A stretch of DNA of 9,599 nt from Roseiarcus sp050013275 (GCA_050013275.1 JBEKFO010000134.1:1-9599); one strand, 5' to 3'. Counted from the first letter of the stretch, positions 1-6,901 are shown. Notes: generated by a model not told the origin, from the sequence alone. A program made the numbers and translations.

Positions 1-1082
1 GTGAAGGTGTTGGCGGCGCCGATCGACATCACCGCCGCCGGCACGAGCGCGCCGAGCGCGATCGCGGCGAAGCAGAAGCCGGCGAACCAATCGGGGAACG
101 CCCACAGCACGAGCTGCGGCACTGCGTCCTGCGGCGTGCCGACCTTGACCCCCGACGCGATCGCCATCAACCCCAACAGCGCGATGAGGCCGAGCACCAG
201 CGAATAGGCCGGCAGCGTCATCGTATTGAAGCGGATCGCCTGGCCGCTCGAGGCCGACAGCGTTCCGGTGAGGGCGTGCGGATACATGAACAGCGCCATC
301 GCCGAGCCGATCGCGAGCGTGATGTAGGGCCCGACCTGCGCCGGCGCCAGCGTCAAGCCGGCCGCCGGAACCGCGTGCGCGGCGACCTTGGCCGCGAAGG
401 CCTTGTCGGCCGCCGCGAAGATCGCCCCGAAGCCGCCGAGCTCGTAGGGAATGACGATGATCGCCGCGATGATGAAGACGTAGATGAGAGCGTCCTTCAC
501 GAACGCGATCATCGCCGGCGCGCGCAGGCCGCTCTTGTAGGTGTAGAGCGCGAGGATGACGAAGGCGATGGTGATCGGCGCGTGCTGCATCATGCCTTGG
601 CCGGAAAAGCCGAGGGCGAGGATCACCTTCTCCAAGCCGACGAGCTGCAACGCGATGTAGGGCATGGTGGCGAGGATGCCGGTCAGCGCCACGACGAGCT
701 CGAGCCAGCCGTTGCCGTAGCGGCCGAGCACGAAATCGCCCGCCGTCATGTAGCCGTGCTTGTGCGAAACCGCCCACAGCCGCGGCATGGTGAGATAAAG
801 GAAGGGATAGATGATGATCGTGTAGGGAACGGCGAAAAATCCAAACGCGCCGACCCCGTAGACCAGCGCGGGAATCGCGATCACGGTGTAGGCGGTGTAG
901 AGGTCGCCGCCGAGCAGGAACCAGGTGATCCAGGGGCCGAAGCGCCGCCCGCCCAAGCCCCATTCATGGATATGGTCGAGGTCGGCCGCCTTCCAGCGCG
1001 AGGCGACAAAGCCGAGCACGGTGACCAACGCGAAAAAGAACACAAAGACGATCGTCGCGACGACGTTGAGATGCTCGAACAT
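1..1082 (-). CDS. mctP: MctP-type monocarboxylate permease (sodium:solute symporter family), partial at the left edge
   Basis: The frame is open from an ATG at 1082 to the window edge, giving 360 codons of a protein that is usually about 490-550 residues, so the C-terminal third is missing. It is an inner-membrane permease of the SSS family (TC 2.A.21). Visible hydrophobic segments lie near residues 5-26, 62-80, 82-98, 128-158, 170-182, 196-213, 250-268 and 292-310. Family-like stretches are HEWGLGGRRFGPWITWFLLG (about 39-58), the DLYTAYT segment after it, and SIGAANTF just before the edge, as in rhizobial MctP. MctP of Rhizobium leguminosarum takes up lactate, pyruvate, propionate and alanine; the exact substrate here is inferred. 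The start is two bases after the DUF3311 stop, so the two genes are surely co-transcribed. A related acetate or other SSS permease is the main alternative. Confidence 0.85.
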   Translation of the reverse strand, partial: MFEHLNVVATIVFVFFFALVTVLGFVASRWKAADLDHIHEWGLGGRRFGPWITWFLLGGDLYTAYTVIAIPALVYGVGAFGFFAVPYTIIIYPFLYLTMPRLWAVSHKHGYMTAGDFVLGRYGNGWLELVVALTGILATMPYIALQLVGLEKVILALGFSGQGMMQHAPITIAFVILALYTYKSGLRAPAMIAFVKDALIYVFIIAAIIVIPYELGGFGAIFAAADKAFAAKVAAHAVPAAGLTLAPAQVGPYITLAIGSAMALFMYPHALTGTLSASSGQAIRFNTMTLPAYSLVLGLIALLGLMAIASGVKVGTPQDAVPQLVLWAFPDWFAGFCFAAIALGALVPAAVMSIGAANTF

Positions 1083-1084
1083 GC

Positions 1085-1255
1085 TCACGCTCTCCCGAGG
1101 CGATCGGCGACGTAGATCGTCACCGCAGAGACCAGGATCATGACGAGCTGGAACCAGTAAAAGAACGGCACGCCGAACAGCTCCGGGCTGACGACGTTGT
1201 AGAGCGGCGCCCACAGCGCGATCACGCATGGGACCAGCAACAAGAGATATTTCAT
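1085..1255 (-). CDS. DUF3311 small membrane protein preceding MctP
   Basis: This is a 56-residue protein starting MKYLLLLVPCVIALWAPLYN and ending VADRLGRA. It has two hydrophobic helices (about 3-17 and 30-49) separated by an aromatic/proline turn (SPELFGVPFFYWFQ). This is the pattern of DUF3311 proteins, which are typically encoded directly upstream of SSS-family monocarboxylate or acetate permeases. The ATG at 1255 has a strong GGGGGG Shine-Dalgarno run (plus-strand C run 1262-1267) six bases upstream. The stop is two bases before the mctP ATG, so translational coupling is likely. Its role is not established; a small accessory subunit or assembly factor of the permease is a reasonable inference from the constant pairing. 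Confidence 0.85.
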   Translation of the reverse strand: MKYLLLLVPCVIALWAPLYNVVSPELFGVPFFYWFQLVMILVSAVTIYVADRLGRA

Positions 1256-1272
1256 CGGTTTCCCCCCGGAAA

Positions 1273-1300
1273 GGCGCTCGGCGCCGACGCAACTCGCGTC
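1273..1300 (-). promoter_or_regulatory. Two adjacent hairpins in the DUF3311–mctP leader
   Basis: Read on the minus strand, the leader holds GACGC-GAGTT-GCGTC (1300 down to 1286), followed without a gap by GGCGC-CGA-GCGCC (1285 down to 1273) and then TTT. Both stems are perfect 5-bp pairings and end a few bases before the Shine-Dalgarno run. They could affect leader stability or access to the start. GC-rich DNA produces short stems often, so a function is only inferred. Confidence 0.3.
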
Positions 1301-1399
1301 GTTCGCCGCCAGCCGCGGCTAGGCTTAGCGAACTTCCCGGCGGCGGTCGAGCCCCGAAATCGCCGGGCGATCGCTCGCGGCGGCGACGGCCGCGCGCGC

Positions 1400-1429
1400 T
1401 TGACTTCGTCGTCGGCGGGCCCTTATTCG
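1400..1429 (+). promoter_or_regulatory. Possible sigma-70-type promoter for the DUF3828 gene
   Basis: TTGACT at 1400-1405 matches the -35 consensus at five of six positions. Eighteen bases later lies TATTCG (1424-1429), a weak -10 matching three of six. It stands 32 bases before the DUF3828 start codon, on the correct strand, in the only AT-relieved part of this divergent spacer. The -35 is convincing and the -10 is not. Confidence 0.35.
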
Positions 1430-1461
1430 CGCGCGGAACGGGCTGGGCGAAGGGGGGCGAA

Positions 1462-1929
1462 ATGAAGCGGCGGAATTTTCTCATTTTGGCAGGCGCGAGC
1501 CTGATTGCGCCCTCGGCGCTGGCGGCGGAGGCGACGCCGGTCGACATCGTCACGTCGGTCTATCGGCTCTACGCCGGGCCGAAGGGCGACTACCAGAACG
1601 GCTCGATCGAAGACAAACGCGTCGCGGCCTTCCTCACCAAGTCGCTGCGCGCTGCGCTGAAGGCGATGGACGCGCGCTCCAAGAAGCTCGACGAACCGAT
1701 CCTCGATTTCGATCCGGTCACCGATTCGCAGGACCCGATGGTCGAGCGGCTTTCGATCGCGCCGCAGAGCGACAGCGTCGTCGCCGCGACCTTCTTCAGC
1801 GGCGAAGTCAAGCATGTGGTCCGTTACGTCTTGGTCAGGGAAGAGGGCGCCTGGAAGATCGACGACATCGCCGGCGAAGGCGACGACAAGTGGGACCTTC
1901 GCGACATCATCAAGCCCGGCGCTAAGTAG
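1462..1929 (+). CDS. Exported DUF3828-type small protein
   Basis: The protein is 155 residues. The start at the ATG at 1462 is chosen because a GGGGGG Shine-Dalgarno (1452-1457) stands four bases upstream and because it begins a clear signal peptide, MKRRNFLILAGASLIAPSAL, with likely cleavage after SALAA near residue 22. A longer in-frame reading from 1228 would bury this signal in arginine-rich intergenic translation. RRNFL resembles the twin-arginine RRxFL pattern, so Tat export is possible. The mature part (PVDIVTSVYRLY near 26-37, FLTKSLRAAL near 57-66, FDPVTDSQDP near 83-92, WKIDDI near 131-136) has the general pattern of DUF3828 periplasmic proteins, whose function is unknown. It is convergent with the oxidoreductase gene, with six bases between the stops. 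The family call is by recall of pattern and not by search. Confidence 0.75.
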   Translation: MKRRNFLILAGASLIAPSALAAEATPVDIVTSVYRLYAGPKGDYQNGSIEDKRVAAFLTKSLRAALKAMDARSKKLDEPILDFDPVTDSQDPMVERLSIAPQSDSVVAATFFSGEVKHVVRYVLVREEGAWKIDDIAGEGDDKWDLRDIIKPGAK

Positions 1930-1935
1930 GGGCGC

Positions 1936-4074
1936 TCAAGCCGCCTTCGTCGCGAGCGACGCCGGCGCCGCCCCGATCGCCTCGCTCGCGGCGGGCCGCG
2001 ACAGCAGGCCGGGAACGAGCGCCTCCGCGGCGCACGCGCCGGAAATAAGCACCGCTTCGACGCCGGGGCCGTGGGTCGCCGCGCCCGCGACGACCAAGCC
2101 GGGAATCGGGCTCTTGACACGCATGAGCGCAGCCGAGCCGGGCACGCCGTAAATCGATCCGGCGCTCGCCAGATCGTAGCGCGCGTAGGTCACCGGGCTC
2201 GCCTCGGAGCGATGGACGATATGGTGGGAAAGGCCGGGCAGGACCGTCTCGGCCGCCGCGATCATTTGGTCGGCGAAAGCCCGCTTGCGCTCCTCGTATT
2301 CCGGGGAAAAGCGCCACTCCTTCCAATCTTCGCCGCCCTCGGACGGGAACCATTCGCGGGCCTCGGCGTTCGTCAGCAGCTTGATGACGCCGACAGTCGA
2401 ATGGCCTGCCGGCGCGGCGCTGGGATCGACGCGGGAGAGAACTTCGACGCCGACTCCGCCATCGCCGAACAGGAAGTTGGTCGGTCGGCAATCCGGGACG
2501 TAATCGACCCCGAGGTGCACCATGAACGCGGACGGCGCGGGCGTAGCCGCAGCGATGCGGGCGCGAAAATCCTGCGGCAGATGGCGCGCGTCGACGAGTT
2601 CGAGGAACGTGCGTTTCAGATCGGCGTTGGCGACGACGGCGCGGGCGGCGACGCGCGTTCCGTCGGCAAGCTCCAGCCCCGCGGCGCGGCCCTCTTCGAC
2701 GACGATGCGCGCGACGCGCGTCTTCAAGCGCACCTCGCCGCCGCGCGCCTCGATCGCCTCGACGAGCGCCTCGGCGAGCCGGCCGGAGCCGCCGACGGGA
2801 TAATAGCCGCCGTGAAAGTAATAGCCGAACAGCGGAATCATTTGCGCGCAGGTCAGGCTTCCTTTGCCGTCGCTGACATAGACCGCCAGGGCGCGGATCA
2901 TCCGCCGCGCCTCGGGATCGGCGATGTGGCTGGCCATGAACTCATCGAACGGCCGCTCCAGCCAGCGCACGGCGAGCGGATGCCGGCGCGCAAACGTCAG
3001 CATCGCCTCGATGTCGCGCGGCGCTCCGGGAATGCCGCCGCGGTCGCGGCCCGTCGCCTGCATGCCCTCGAAGATCGCACGGATTTCAGCGAACAGCGTT
3101 TCGATGCCGACGGCGTCGCCGGGAAAGAGGCGCCCGAGCAGCGCGGCGTAGTCGCGCCAGTCGTGCGGCACGTCGATCGTGCGGCCGGAGAACGTGTAGC
3201 GATGGTCGAGGCGGCGCCAATCCAGCCGGTCGGCGACGCCGAGCCGCCGCAGCGTCGAACTCAGCGCGCCGCCCTCGGAAAGCCCGGAGAAGTCGTGCGG
3301 ACCGGCGTCGAAGCGATAGAGGCAGGCCTGGCCCTGATGGCGCGCCTTGCGCAGGAAGGTGTGGCAATAGCCGCCCGGCACGACATGGGCCTCGAAGACC
3401 GCGACCTTCAGTCCGGCGTCGGCGAGCAGCGCCGCCGCGGTGAGGCCGCCGATCCCGGCGCCCACCACCGCCACGTCGAACGCGTTCCCGGCTTTGGCCG
3501 CGCCGAACGCGGGGGCCGGCCAGCGATAGCGCTCGGCCGTGTCGATCTTGCGCTGGACGACCGCGCGGACGAAGGCTTTCGGACCGAAGATCGAGACCGC
3601 CGCCCCGAACACGAACAGGCTGGTCGTCGCCAAGGCGCCCGCGCGCAAGGCGAGGACCAGCGCGTCGGCGAGGAACAGTACGCCCCACAGGCCGGAAATC
3701 AGCATGTTGACGACCTGGAAGAGCGGGCTCGCCGATTCGGCGGCGAAGGCGGCGCGCGCATAGTCGGCGGTCCACGGCCGCCGCAGCGCGGCGCTGAAGA
3801 GCGCGGTCAGGCCGAGGCCGGCGAAAGACAGCCAAAGCGCCGCGCCGGCGAAGAAGACGGGCGCCGCGAGGGCGAGCGCGCCCATGACAAGAAACGTCGC
3901 GAGCCCGCCGACCTCCAGGATGACGAACTCGCGCCGGCTGACGCGCCACGCGGCGAGCGCGACGGAAGCGGCGAGGCCGAGCGCGACGGCCAAGCCGGGG
4001 GAGGCGAAGCCCAGCAGGGCCCAAAATGCGATCAGCGGAGCGAGACCGAGATGGACGACGAGGAAAGTTTTCAC
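1936..4074 (-). CDS. Six-helix membrane domain fused to a CrtI/CrtISO/retinol-saturase-like FAD oxidoreductase
   Basis: The product is 712 residues from a GTG at 4074. That start has GGAG (4081-4084) six bases upstream and lies downstream of the operator palindrome. The longer reading to 4155 would run across the operator and into the divergent repressor gene. Residues 4-164 hold about six hydrophobic helices (roughly 4-23, 25-43, 50-75, 77-97, 121-143, 147-164). From residue 199 a flavin oxidoreductase begins: the dinucleotide-binding motif GAGIGG at 205-210, PGGYCHTF at 233-240, YYPVGGSGRL at 424-433, and a C-terminal FAD-binding stretch around 656-687 (GLVVAGAATHGPGVEA). This is the architecture of phytoene desaturases, carotenoid isomerases and retinol saturases, which are normally about 490-610 residues without such a membrane domain. 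The substrate is probably a membrane-borne isoprenoid or other polyene lipid (inference). The divergent TetR gene suggests the enzyme is inducible. Confidence 0.85.
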   Translation of the reverse strand: MKTFLVVHLGLAPLIAFWALLGFASPGLAVALGLAASVALAAWRVSRREFVILEVGGLATFLVMGALALAAPVFFAGAALWLSFAGLGLTALFSAALRRPWTADYARAAFAAESASPLFQVVNMLISGLWGVLFLADALVLALRAGALATTSLFVFGAAVSIFGPKAFVRAVVQRKIDTAERYRWPAPAFGAAKAGNAFDVAVVGAGIGGLTAAALLADAGLKVAVFEAHVVPGGYCHTFLRKARHQGQACLYRFDAGPHDFSGLSEGGALSSTLRRLGVADRLDWRRLDHRYTFSGRTIDVPHDWRDYAALLGRLFPGDAVGIETLFAEIRAIFEGMQATGRDRGGIPGAPRDIEAMLTFARRHPLAVRWLERPFDEFMASHIADPEARRMIRALAVYVSDGKGSLTCAQMIPLFGYYFHGGYYPVGGSGRLAEALVEAIEARGGEVRLKTRVARIVVEEGRAAGLELADGTRVAARAVVANADLKRTFLELVDARHLPQDFRARIAAATPAPSAFMVHLGVDYVPDCRPTNFLFGDGGVGVEVLSRVDPSAAPAGHSTVGVIKLLTNAEAREWFPSEGGEDWKEWRFSPEYEERKRAFADQMIAAAETVLPGLSHHIVHRSEASPVTYARYDLASAGSIYGVPGSAALMRVKSPIPGLVVAGAATHGPGVEAVLISGACAAEALVPGLLSRPAASEAIGAAPASLATKAA

Positions 4075-4080
4075 GGCGTT

Positions 4081-4084
4081 CTCC
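4081..4084 (-). promoter_or_regulatory. Ribosome binding site that fixes the oxidoreductase start
   Basis: GGAG on the minus strand stands six bases before the GTG at 4074. No comparable site precedes the in-frame GTG at 4086 or the ATG at 4155, and both of those would place the start too close to, or across, the operator. Confidence 0.65.
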
Positions 4085-4115
4085 ACAGACGGGTAGAGGG
4101 AATTGCCAGGGCTAT

Positions 4116-4130
4116 GTTTACGATGTAAAC
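4116..4130. promoter_or_regulatory. Perfect palindrome, likely TetR-family operator
   Basis: GTTTAC-GAT-GTAAAC is a perfect 6-bp inverted repeat with a 3-bp centre in the 65-bp divergent spacer between the oxidoreductase (GTG at 4074) and the TetR gene (ATG at 4140). It lies 9 bp before the repressor ATG and 41 bp before the oxidoreductase start. Size, symmetry and AT-rich arms fit TetR/AcrR operators, and binding here could block both promoters. The regulator–operator link is inferred from position. Confidence 0.75.
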
Positions 4131-4155
4131 TAGGGCATAATGTCAACCATGTCAA
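4127..4155 (-). promoter_or_regulatory. Possible promoter for the oxidoreductase gene, overlapping the operator
   Basis: On the minus strand a perfect -35 hexamer TTGACA (4155 down to 4150) is followed after 17 bases by TAGTTT (4132 down to 4127), a three-of-six -10. Transcription would start near 4120, inside the palindrome, as expected for a repressible promoter. A second TTGACA lies at 4146-4141 but has only TCGTAA at the right distance, so which copy is used is unclear. Confidence 0.4.
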
Positions 4156-4754
4156 CTTCCGAACGATCCACCTATCATCATGGCAATCTTCGCCCGGCGT
4201 TGATCGCGGCGGCGCGCGCGCTGCTCGACGAGGGCGGCCCCGCCGCAGTGGGCCTGCGCGAAGCGGCGCGCCGCGTCGGCGTCTCGCCGACCGCGACCTA
4301 CCGGCATTTTCGCGACAAGGACGATCTGCTCGCCGCAGTCGCCGCCGAGGGCTTCCGCGAATTCGCCGCGGCGCTCGCGCGCGCCGGGCGGGAGTCGTTT
4401 TCGGCGATGGGCGCGGCCTATGTCGACTTTGCGCTCAAGCAGCCGGGCATGTTCCGGCTGATGTTCTCGCCGCTGTTCGCCAAGCGCGAGCTTTGTCCGG
4501 ATTTGAAGGGCGCCGCAGAGGAAGCGTTCGTGGTGCTGCGTCGCGGCGTTCAGTCCGGCGCGGGGGAAGGCCAAGGCCAAGGAGAGGATGTCGACGCGGC
4601 CGCGATCGCGGCGTGGTCGCTCGTGCACGGCCTCTCGCATCTCATTCTCGACGGCGTTCTGCCGAAAGAGAGCGCCGAGGCGTTCAAGCAGGCGATCCTG
4701 TCGCCGCCGAAGGGCGCGCCGGACCTCAGTCAATTCACCGCGCCGGGACGATAG
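4140..4754 (+). CDS. TetR/AcrR-family repressor with WHG-type C-terminal domain
   Basis: The protein is 204 residues from the ATG at 4140, or 201 from a second in-frame ATG at 4149. The DNA-binding domain is at residues 13-70: YHHGNLRPALIAAARALL forms helix 1, and the helix-turn-helix is LREAARRVGVSPTATYRHF (39-57), followed by the KDDLLAAV helix that is usual in TetR proteins. The C-terminal ligand-binding domain carries the WSLVHGLSHLI segment at 159-169, typical of the WHG (TetR_C_33) group. A short G/Q/E-rich loop lies at 140-150. AGGG at 4132-4135 is a weak Shine-Dalgarno four bases from the first ATG. The gene is divergent from the membrane oxidoreductase with a palindrome between them, so it probably represses that gene and itself. 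The ligand is unknown, but a lipid or terpenoid substrate of the neighbour is a sensible guess. Confidence 0.92.
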   Translation: MSTMSTSERSTYHHGNLRPALIAAARALLDEGGPAAVGLREAARRVGVSPTATYRHFRDKDDLLAAVAAEGFREFAAALARAGRESFSAMGAAYVDFALKQPGMFRLMFSPLFAKRELCPDLKGAAEEAFVVLRRGVQSGAGEGQGQGEDVDAAAIAAWSLVHGLSHLILDGVLPKESAEAFKQAILSPPKGAPDLSQFTAPGR

Positions 4755-4879
4755 CGGCGGCGCGCGTCCCCCGCCCGGGATCGTCGATCTCGCCCTCCCT
4801 CTTTTTTCTTCGCCGCATTCGGCTTAGAAGGCCGCTCGAAGCCATCCCTTACGCGCCTTGAACGGCGCCGGAGCAATTC

Positions 4880-6286
4880 ATGGGCAAGCCGCGCACGCTT
4901 TACGACAAGATCTGGGACGACCACGTCATCGAGACCAAGGCCGAAGGCTCGTCGCTGCTCTATATCGATCGCCACCTTGTCCATGAGGTCACGAGCCCGC
5001 AGGCGTTCGAGGGTCTTCGCATGAGCGGGCGCAAGGTGCGCGCGCCCGAGAAGACGCTCGGCGTCGTCGACCACAACATCCAGACCACCGACCGCAGCCA
5101 CGGCATCGCCGATCCCGAGAGCCGCTTGCAAGTGGCGCAGCTCGCCGAGAACGCGCGCGAGTTCGGCATCGAATATTACAACGAGTTCGATCCGCGTCAG
5201 GGCGTCGTCCACATCATCGGGCCGGAGCAGGGCTTCACCCTGCCGGGCACGACGATCGTCTGCGGCGACAGCCACACCTCGACGCACGGCGCCTTCGGCG
5301 CGCTCGCCCACGGGATCGGCACCTCGGAAGTCGAGCACGTGCTGGCGACGCAGACGCTGATCCAGTCGAAGGCCAAGAACATGCGCGTCACCGTCGACGG
5401 CGCGTTGAAGGATGGCGTCACCGCCAAGGACATCATCCTCGCCATCATCGGCGAGATCGGCACGGCGGGCGGCACCGGCCACGTCATCGAATACACCGGC
5501 GAAGCGATCCGCGCGCTCACGATGGAAGGGCGGATGACGGTGTGCAACATGTCGATCGAGGGCGGCGCGCGCGCCGGCATGGTCGCGCCCGACGAGAAGA
5601 CCTACGCCTACTTGAAGGACCGGCCGAAGTCGCCAAAGGGCAAGCTGTGGGATCAGGCGCGCGCCTACTGGGAGACGCTGCTGACCGAGGAAGGCGCGCA
5701 CTTCGACGCCGAAGTGCGGCTCGATGCGGCCAACCTGCCGCCCATCGTCTCCTGGGGCACCAGCCCGCAGGACGTCGTTTCGATCGGCGGCGTCGTGCCG
5801 CGCGTCGAGGACGGCGCCACCGAGGCCAAGCGCGCCTCGATCAAGCGCGCGCTCGAATACATGGGCCTCAACGGCGGGGAAAAGATCGTCGACATCGCGA
5901 TCGACCGCGCCTTCATCGGCTCGTGCACCAACGGCCGCATCGAGGATTTGCGCGCGGCGGCCAAGATCGTCGAAGGCCGCAGGGTTTCCGAGCGGGTGCA
6001 TGCGATGGTCGTGCCGGGCTCGGGGCTGGTGAAGGCGCAGGCCGAGGCCGAGGGGCTCGACAAGATTTTCACCGCGGCGGGCTTCGAATGGCGCGAGCCC
6101 GGCTGCTCGATGTGCCTCGCGATGAACCCCGACAAGCTCGCGCCCGGCGAGCGCTGCGCCTCGACCTCCAACCGCAATTTCGAAGGCCGCCAGGGCTACA
6201 AGGGCCGCACTCACCTCGTCTCCCCGGCGATGGCCGCCGCGGCGGCGATCGCGGGGCGGTTCGTCGACGTCAGGGAGTGGCGGTAA
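4880..6286 (+). CDS. leuC: 3-isopropylmalate dehydratase large subunit
   Basis: This 468-residue protein matches the usual LeuC length from end to end. LeuC and LeuD together form isopropylmalate isomerase, which converts 2-isopropylmalate to 3-isopropylmalate in leucine biosynthesis in the cytoplasm. Seen in the sequence: TLYDKIWDDHV at the N-terminus, DHNIQTTDR (64-72), VCGDSHTSTHGAFG (127-140), NMSIEGGARAGM (223-234), the first iron-sulfur cysteine in IGSCTNGR (C349), the other two in EPGCSMC (C409 and C412), and the terminal STSNRNFEGRQG segment. All three [4Fe-4S] ligands are present, so the enzyme should be active. The ATG at 4880 has GGAG (4870-4873) six bases upstream. No leuD follows; the next gene is arfB, so the small subunit must lie outside the window. 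The preceding 125 bp shows no clear promoter, only a T6 run near 4803. Confidence 0.97.
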   Translation: MGKPRTLYDKIWDDHVIETKAEGSSLLYIDRHLVHEVTSPQAFEGLRMSGRKVRAPEKTLGVVDHNIQTTDRSHGIADPESRLQVAQLAENAREFGIEYYNEFDPRQGVVHIIGPEQGFTLPGTTIVCGDSHTSTHGAFGALAHGIGTSEVEHVLATQTLIQSKAKNMRVTVDGALKDGVTAKDIILAIIGEIGTAGGTGHVIEYTGEAIRALTMEGRMTVCNMSIEGGARAGMVAPDEKTYAYLKDRPKSPKGKLWDQARAYWETLLTEEGAHFDAEVRLDAANLPPIVSWGTSPQDVVSIGGVVPRVEDGATEAKRASIKRALEYMGLNGGEKIVDIAIDRAFIGSCTNGRIEDLRAAAKIVEGRRVSERVHAMVVPGSGLVKAQAEAEGLDKIFTAAGFEWREPGCSMCLAMNPDKLAPGERCASTSNRNFEGRQGYKGRTHLVSPAMAAAAAIAGRFVDVREWR

Positions 6287-6321
6287 GGAGATGCCGACGG
6301 CTGCACAGTGCGGCGCAGGCG

Positions 6322-6338
6322 GCGGAGCAAGGCTCCGC
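6322..6338 (+). terminator. Hairpin downstream of leuC, weak terminator candidate
   Basis: GCGGAGC-AAG-GCTCCGC forms a perfect 7-bp stem 36 bases after the leuC stop. There is no T-run behind it, so it is not a standard intrinsic terminator. It may pause polymerase or may be part of the repeat-rich spacer. Confidence 0.3.
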
Positions 6339-6347
6339 GAATCCGAC

Positions 6348-6461
6348 GCCGTCATGGCCGGGCTTGTCCCGGCCATCCATGCGGCGCCCCCTCGTCGAAC
6401 CGTTCCAAGCTCGACGCGAAGTCACGGCGTGGATGGCCGGGACAAGCCCGGCCATGACGGC
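6348..6461. repeat. Inverted pair of REP-like palindromic elements between leuC and arfB
   Basis: The arms at 6348-6379 and 6430-6461 are perfect 32-bp inverted copies separated by 50 bp. Each arm also holds its own palindrome, GGCCGGG-CTTGT-CCCGGCC or its complement, so the unit can fold as two small hairpins or one large one. Translated, the arms read MAGLVPAIHA and DGRDKPGHD, the well-known signature of an intergenic repeat that is abundant in Bradyrhizobium-like and related Hyphomicrobiales genomes. Such pairs behave like REP/BIME units and are probably non-autonomous. The right arm ends only 26 bases before the arfB start used here. Confidence 0.85.
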
Positions 6462-6487
6462 CAATGGCGTTGGACGGGCGCAAGCCG

Positions 6488-6901
6488 ATGAAAGTCGGCG
6501 ATCTCCTCATCGACGAGAGCGAGATCGTCGAAAGCTTCGTGCGTTCGTCCGGCCCGGGCGGGCAGAACGTCAACAAGGTCGCGAGCGCGGTCGAATTGCG
6601 CTTCGACGCCCGCCGCTCGCCGAGCCTGCCCAACGACGTCGCGACGAAACTGATCAAGCTCGCCGGCGCGCGCGCGACGCAGGACGGCGTCATCGTCATC
6701 TTCGCCCAGCGCTTCTCCAGCCAGCCGCGCAACCGCGAGGACGCGCGCGAGCGGCTCGCCGCGCTCGTCGCCAAAGCGCAGCAGCGCGAAAAGCCGCGTC
6801 GTCCGACCCGCCCGACGCTCGCCTCCAAGACGCGACGGCTCGACGAAAAGAGCCGCCGCGGCGCGGTGAAGGCGCTGAGGGGGAAGGCGGGGGCGGACTG
6901 A
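6488..6901 (+). CDS. arfB: Alternative ribosome-rescue factor B (peptidyl-tRNA hydrolase)
   Basis: ArfB (YaeJ) hydrolyses peptidyl-tRNA on ribosomes stalled without a stop codon. The catalytic SSGPGGQNVNK loop, with GGQ at residues 24-26, is intact. The C-terminal tail that threads into the empty mRNA channel has the family pattern of basic residues: REKPRRPTRPTLASKTRRL, then KSRRGAVKALRGK. From the ATG at 6488 the protein is 137 residues, close to the roughly 140 of E. coli ArfB, and the GGQ falls near the family position of 26-28. An in-frame ATG at 6464 would add eight residues and begin two bases from the REP arm. Neither start has a clear Shine-Dalgarno, so the start is uncertain. The protein is too short, and lacks the domains, to be a full release factor. 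Confidence 0.92.
   Translation: MKVGDLLIDESEIVESFVRSSGPGGQNVNKVASAVELRFDARRSPSLPNDVATKLIKLAGARATQDGVIVIFAQRFSSQPRNREDARERLAALVAKAQQREKPRRPTRPTLASKTRRLDEKSRRGAVKALRGKAGAD

Noticed and set aside
276..1115. 279-codon plus-strand open frame opposite mctP
   Set aside because: It is a charged low-complexity shadow of the hydrophobic MctP frame.
2071..4128. 685-codon plus-strand open frame opposite the oxidoreductase
   Set aside because: It is extremely rich in R, D, E and G, with no domain pattern. The other strand carries a coherent flavoprotein with conserved motifs.
4730..6376. 548-codon minus-strand open frame opposite leuC
   Set aside because: It is antisense to a complete LeuC with all catalytic cysteines. 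Its composition is the R/D/A/G-rich pattern typical of GC-rich shadow frames, and its first residues are translated REP repeat.
6291..6491. 66-codon plus-strand frame with a GGAG before its ATG
   Set aside because: Its product contains MAGLVPAIHA and DGRDKPGHD, which are translations of the two REP arms and not a protein.
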